Below, piece by piece: positions 63,245 to 64,000 of a DNA stretch of 64,000 nucleotides. Both the position numbers and the translations under genes were made by a program. Position 1 is the stretch's first letter. Every line of letters begins with the position of its first letter. The notes under the pieces are model-generated. The model was not told the origin of the DNA, made no database searches, and saw nothing but the letters and a program-made list of their open reading frames with translations. The DNA is from an uncultured Collinsella sp. (GTDB lineage: Bacteria; Actinomycetota; Coriobacteriia; Coriobacteriales; Coriobacteriaceae): NCBI GenBank assembly GCA_958405565.1, contig CATYEN010000008.1, positions 11,933 through 75,932 on the forward strand, read 5' to 3'.

Positions 63245-64000
63245 ATGGCAGATCCCACCACCGATTTCAACAACCAAGACCCCTTGTGTGATGAGGCGGC
63301 AGTTGTCGACGAAGTCGAGGCTGCCGTCTCGGGCACTCGCAAGAAGCCCCGCGCCGTGGACATGGTGCCCGAGGAGCCTGACGCCATGGCTCCGTGCGAC
63401 GAGTACCAGCTTACGCCGGCGGGCCGTCGCGAGCGCATTGGACAGATCGTCCGCCTCGTCAAAAAATACCGCGTGTGGGACAACCTCACGCCGGTGCGCC
63501 TGCGCCGCCTGCTCGAGGAGCTCGGCCCCATGTTCGTCAAGATGGGGCAGATTTTGGCCAACCGGTCCGAGATTCTGCCGCAGCGCTTTTGTGACGAGCT
63601 GCGTCGTCTGCGCTCCGATGTAGAGCCGGTGCCGTACGAGGTGGTGCTTCGCTGCCTAGAGGAGGAATACGGCCTGCGCCTGGGGGAGATGTTCGACGCG
63701 ATCGACCCCAACCCGCTTGGCAGTGCCTCGCTCGCGCAGGTGCACCGTGCTCGCTTGGTGACGGGCGAGGACGTGGCCGTCAAGGTACAGCGCCCCGGTG
63801 CTCAGCAGGTCATGGCCCAGGACATCGATATCATTCGCTCGGTGGTGCGCATCGTTTCCAAGTTCGTCAACACCGATCAGTTCGTTGACTTGCACGGCGT
63901 GGTCGAGGAGCTGTGGACCTCGTTTCGCGAGGAGACCAACTTCTTGGCCGAGGCTAAAAACCTCAACGACTTTTACGAGTTCCATAAGAGCGTGCGCGGC
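63245..64000 (+). CDS. AarF/ABC1/UbiB-family kinase-like protein (partial, cut at right edge)
   Basis: Atypical kinase-like ATPase. The first 252 residues are present. After an acidic N-terminus come the family signatures: KMGQILANRSEILP (KxGQ) near 100, GSASLAQVHRARL (Ala-rich loop) near 160, VAVKVQRPG near 178, and EETNFLAEAKN near 235. The rest continues past the window. In quinone-making bacteria the family aids ubiquinone synthesis; here, in a fermentative organism, the role is open. It is coupled to the phasin-like gene. Confidence 0.9.
   Translation, partial: MADPTTDFNNQDPLCDEAAVVDEVEAAVSGTRKKPRAVDMVPEEPDAMAPCDEYQLTPAGRRERIGQIVRLVKKYRVWDNLTPVRLRRLLEELGPMFVKMGQILANRSEILPQRFCDELRRLRSDVEPVPYEVVLRCLEEEYGLRLGEMFDAIDPNPLGSASLAQVHRARLVTGEDVAVKVQRPGAQQVMAQDIDIIRSVVRIVSKFVNTDQFVDLHGVVEELWTSFREETNFLAEAKNLNDFYEFHKSVRG

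Overview
The window is 64 kb of GC-rich, densely coded bacterial chromosome. It looks like a strictly fermentative gut Actinobacterium of the Coriobacteriia, most like Collinsella; this is an inference from the gene set and composition, since there is no 16S rRNA here. Supporting features are an M3-type [FeFe] hydrogenase, an EFR1-type ferredoxin flavoprotein, a superoxide reductase instead of a respiratory oxidase, a PTS plus GH4 route for phosphorylated alpha-glucosides, folate C1 enzymes of the Fhs/FchA/FolD kind, an LAGTG-type surface anchor and very strong GC3 bias. That bias produces long mirror ORFs on the opposite strand of almost every gene; these were discarded.

Layout. 1-8.6 kb: the tail of an unknown gene, a DEAD-box RNA helicase with a very long Arg/Gly tail, an EFR1 ferredoxin, then a sugar operon (PTS IIA, LicT/BglG antiterminator, PTS IIBC, GH4 6-phospho-alpha-glucosidase). 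8.8-14.9 kb: one tightly packed run coding a GltD-like FeS flavoprotein, a [FeFe] hydrogenase, a Tat-lipoprotein solute receptor and a permease-ATPase fusion. 15-25 kb: RelB/DinJ-like antitoxin without a visible toxin, CPBP protease, YgiQ radical SAM protein, DUF1275 membrane protein, iron-dependent alcohol dehydrogenase, M42 aminopeptidase, mnmA, cysK and a divergent Rrf2 regulator with four cysteines. 25-41 kb: phage-holin-like membrane protein, YerC/TrpR-like regulator, AddB-AddA, DnaE, and a SWIM/SNF2 helicase. 41-48 kb: superoxide reductase, a NadE homologue that has lost its catalytic residues, ruvCAB behind a LexA box, and fhs.

48-64 kb: a membrane protein with C-terminal repeats, a Mn-type CDF exporter, a zinc-ribbon protein, a small accessory cluster (a 30-residue hydrophobic peptide facing a candidate sRNA, a 73-residue protein, an ADP-ribosylglycohydrolase, a DUF1016 nuclease), a PH-like protein, a secreted PI-PLC-like protein with an LAGTG anchor, two paralogous lipoproteins, fchA-folD, an AT-rich MITE-like element, a C69 dipeptidase, a phasin-like protein and the start of a UbiB/AarF kinase.

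How the genes connect. Fhs, FchA and FolD form the formyl- to methylene-tetrahydrofolate route; FolD has Ala where the cyclohydrolase Lys should be, and FchA next to it probably supplies that step. AddAB, RuvCAB and DnaE are recombination, repair and replication functions. The hydrogenase pair would dispose of NAD(P)H electrons as H2, together with the Rex-like-site alcohol dehydrogenase. The most unusual signals are in the intergenic DNA: several families of palindromes, two of which show covariation or a shared loop, and two roughly 237-bp inverted-repeat elements with related ends.
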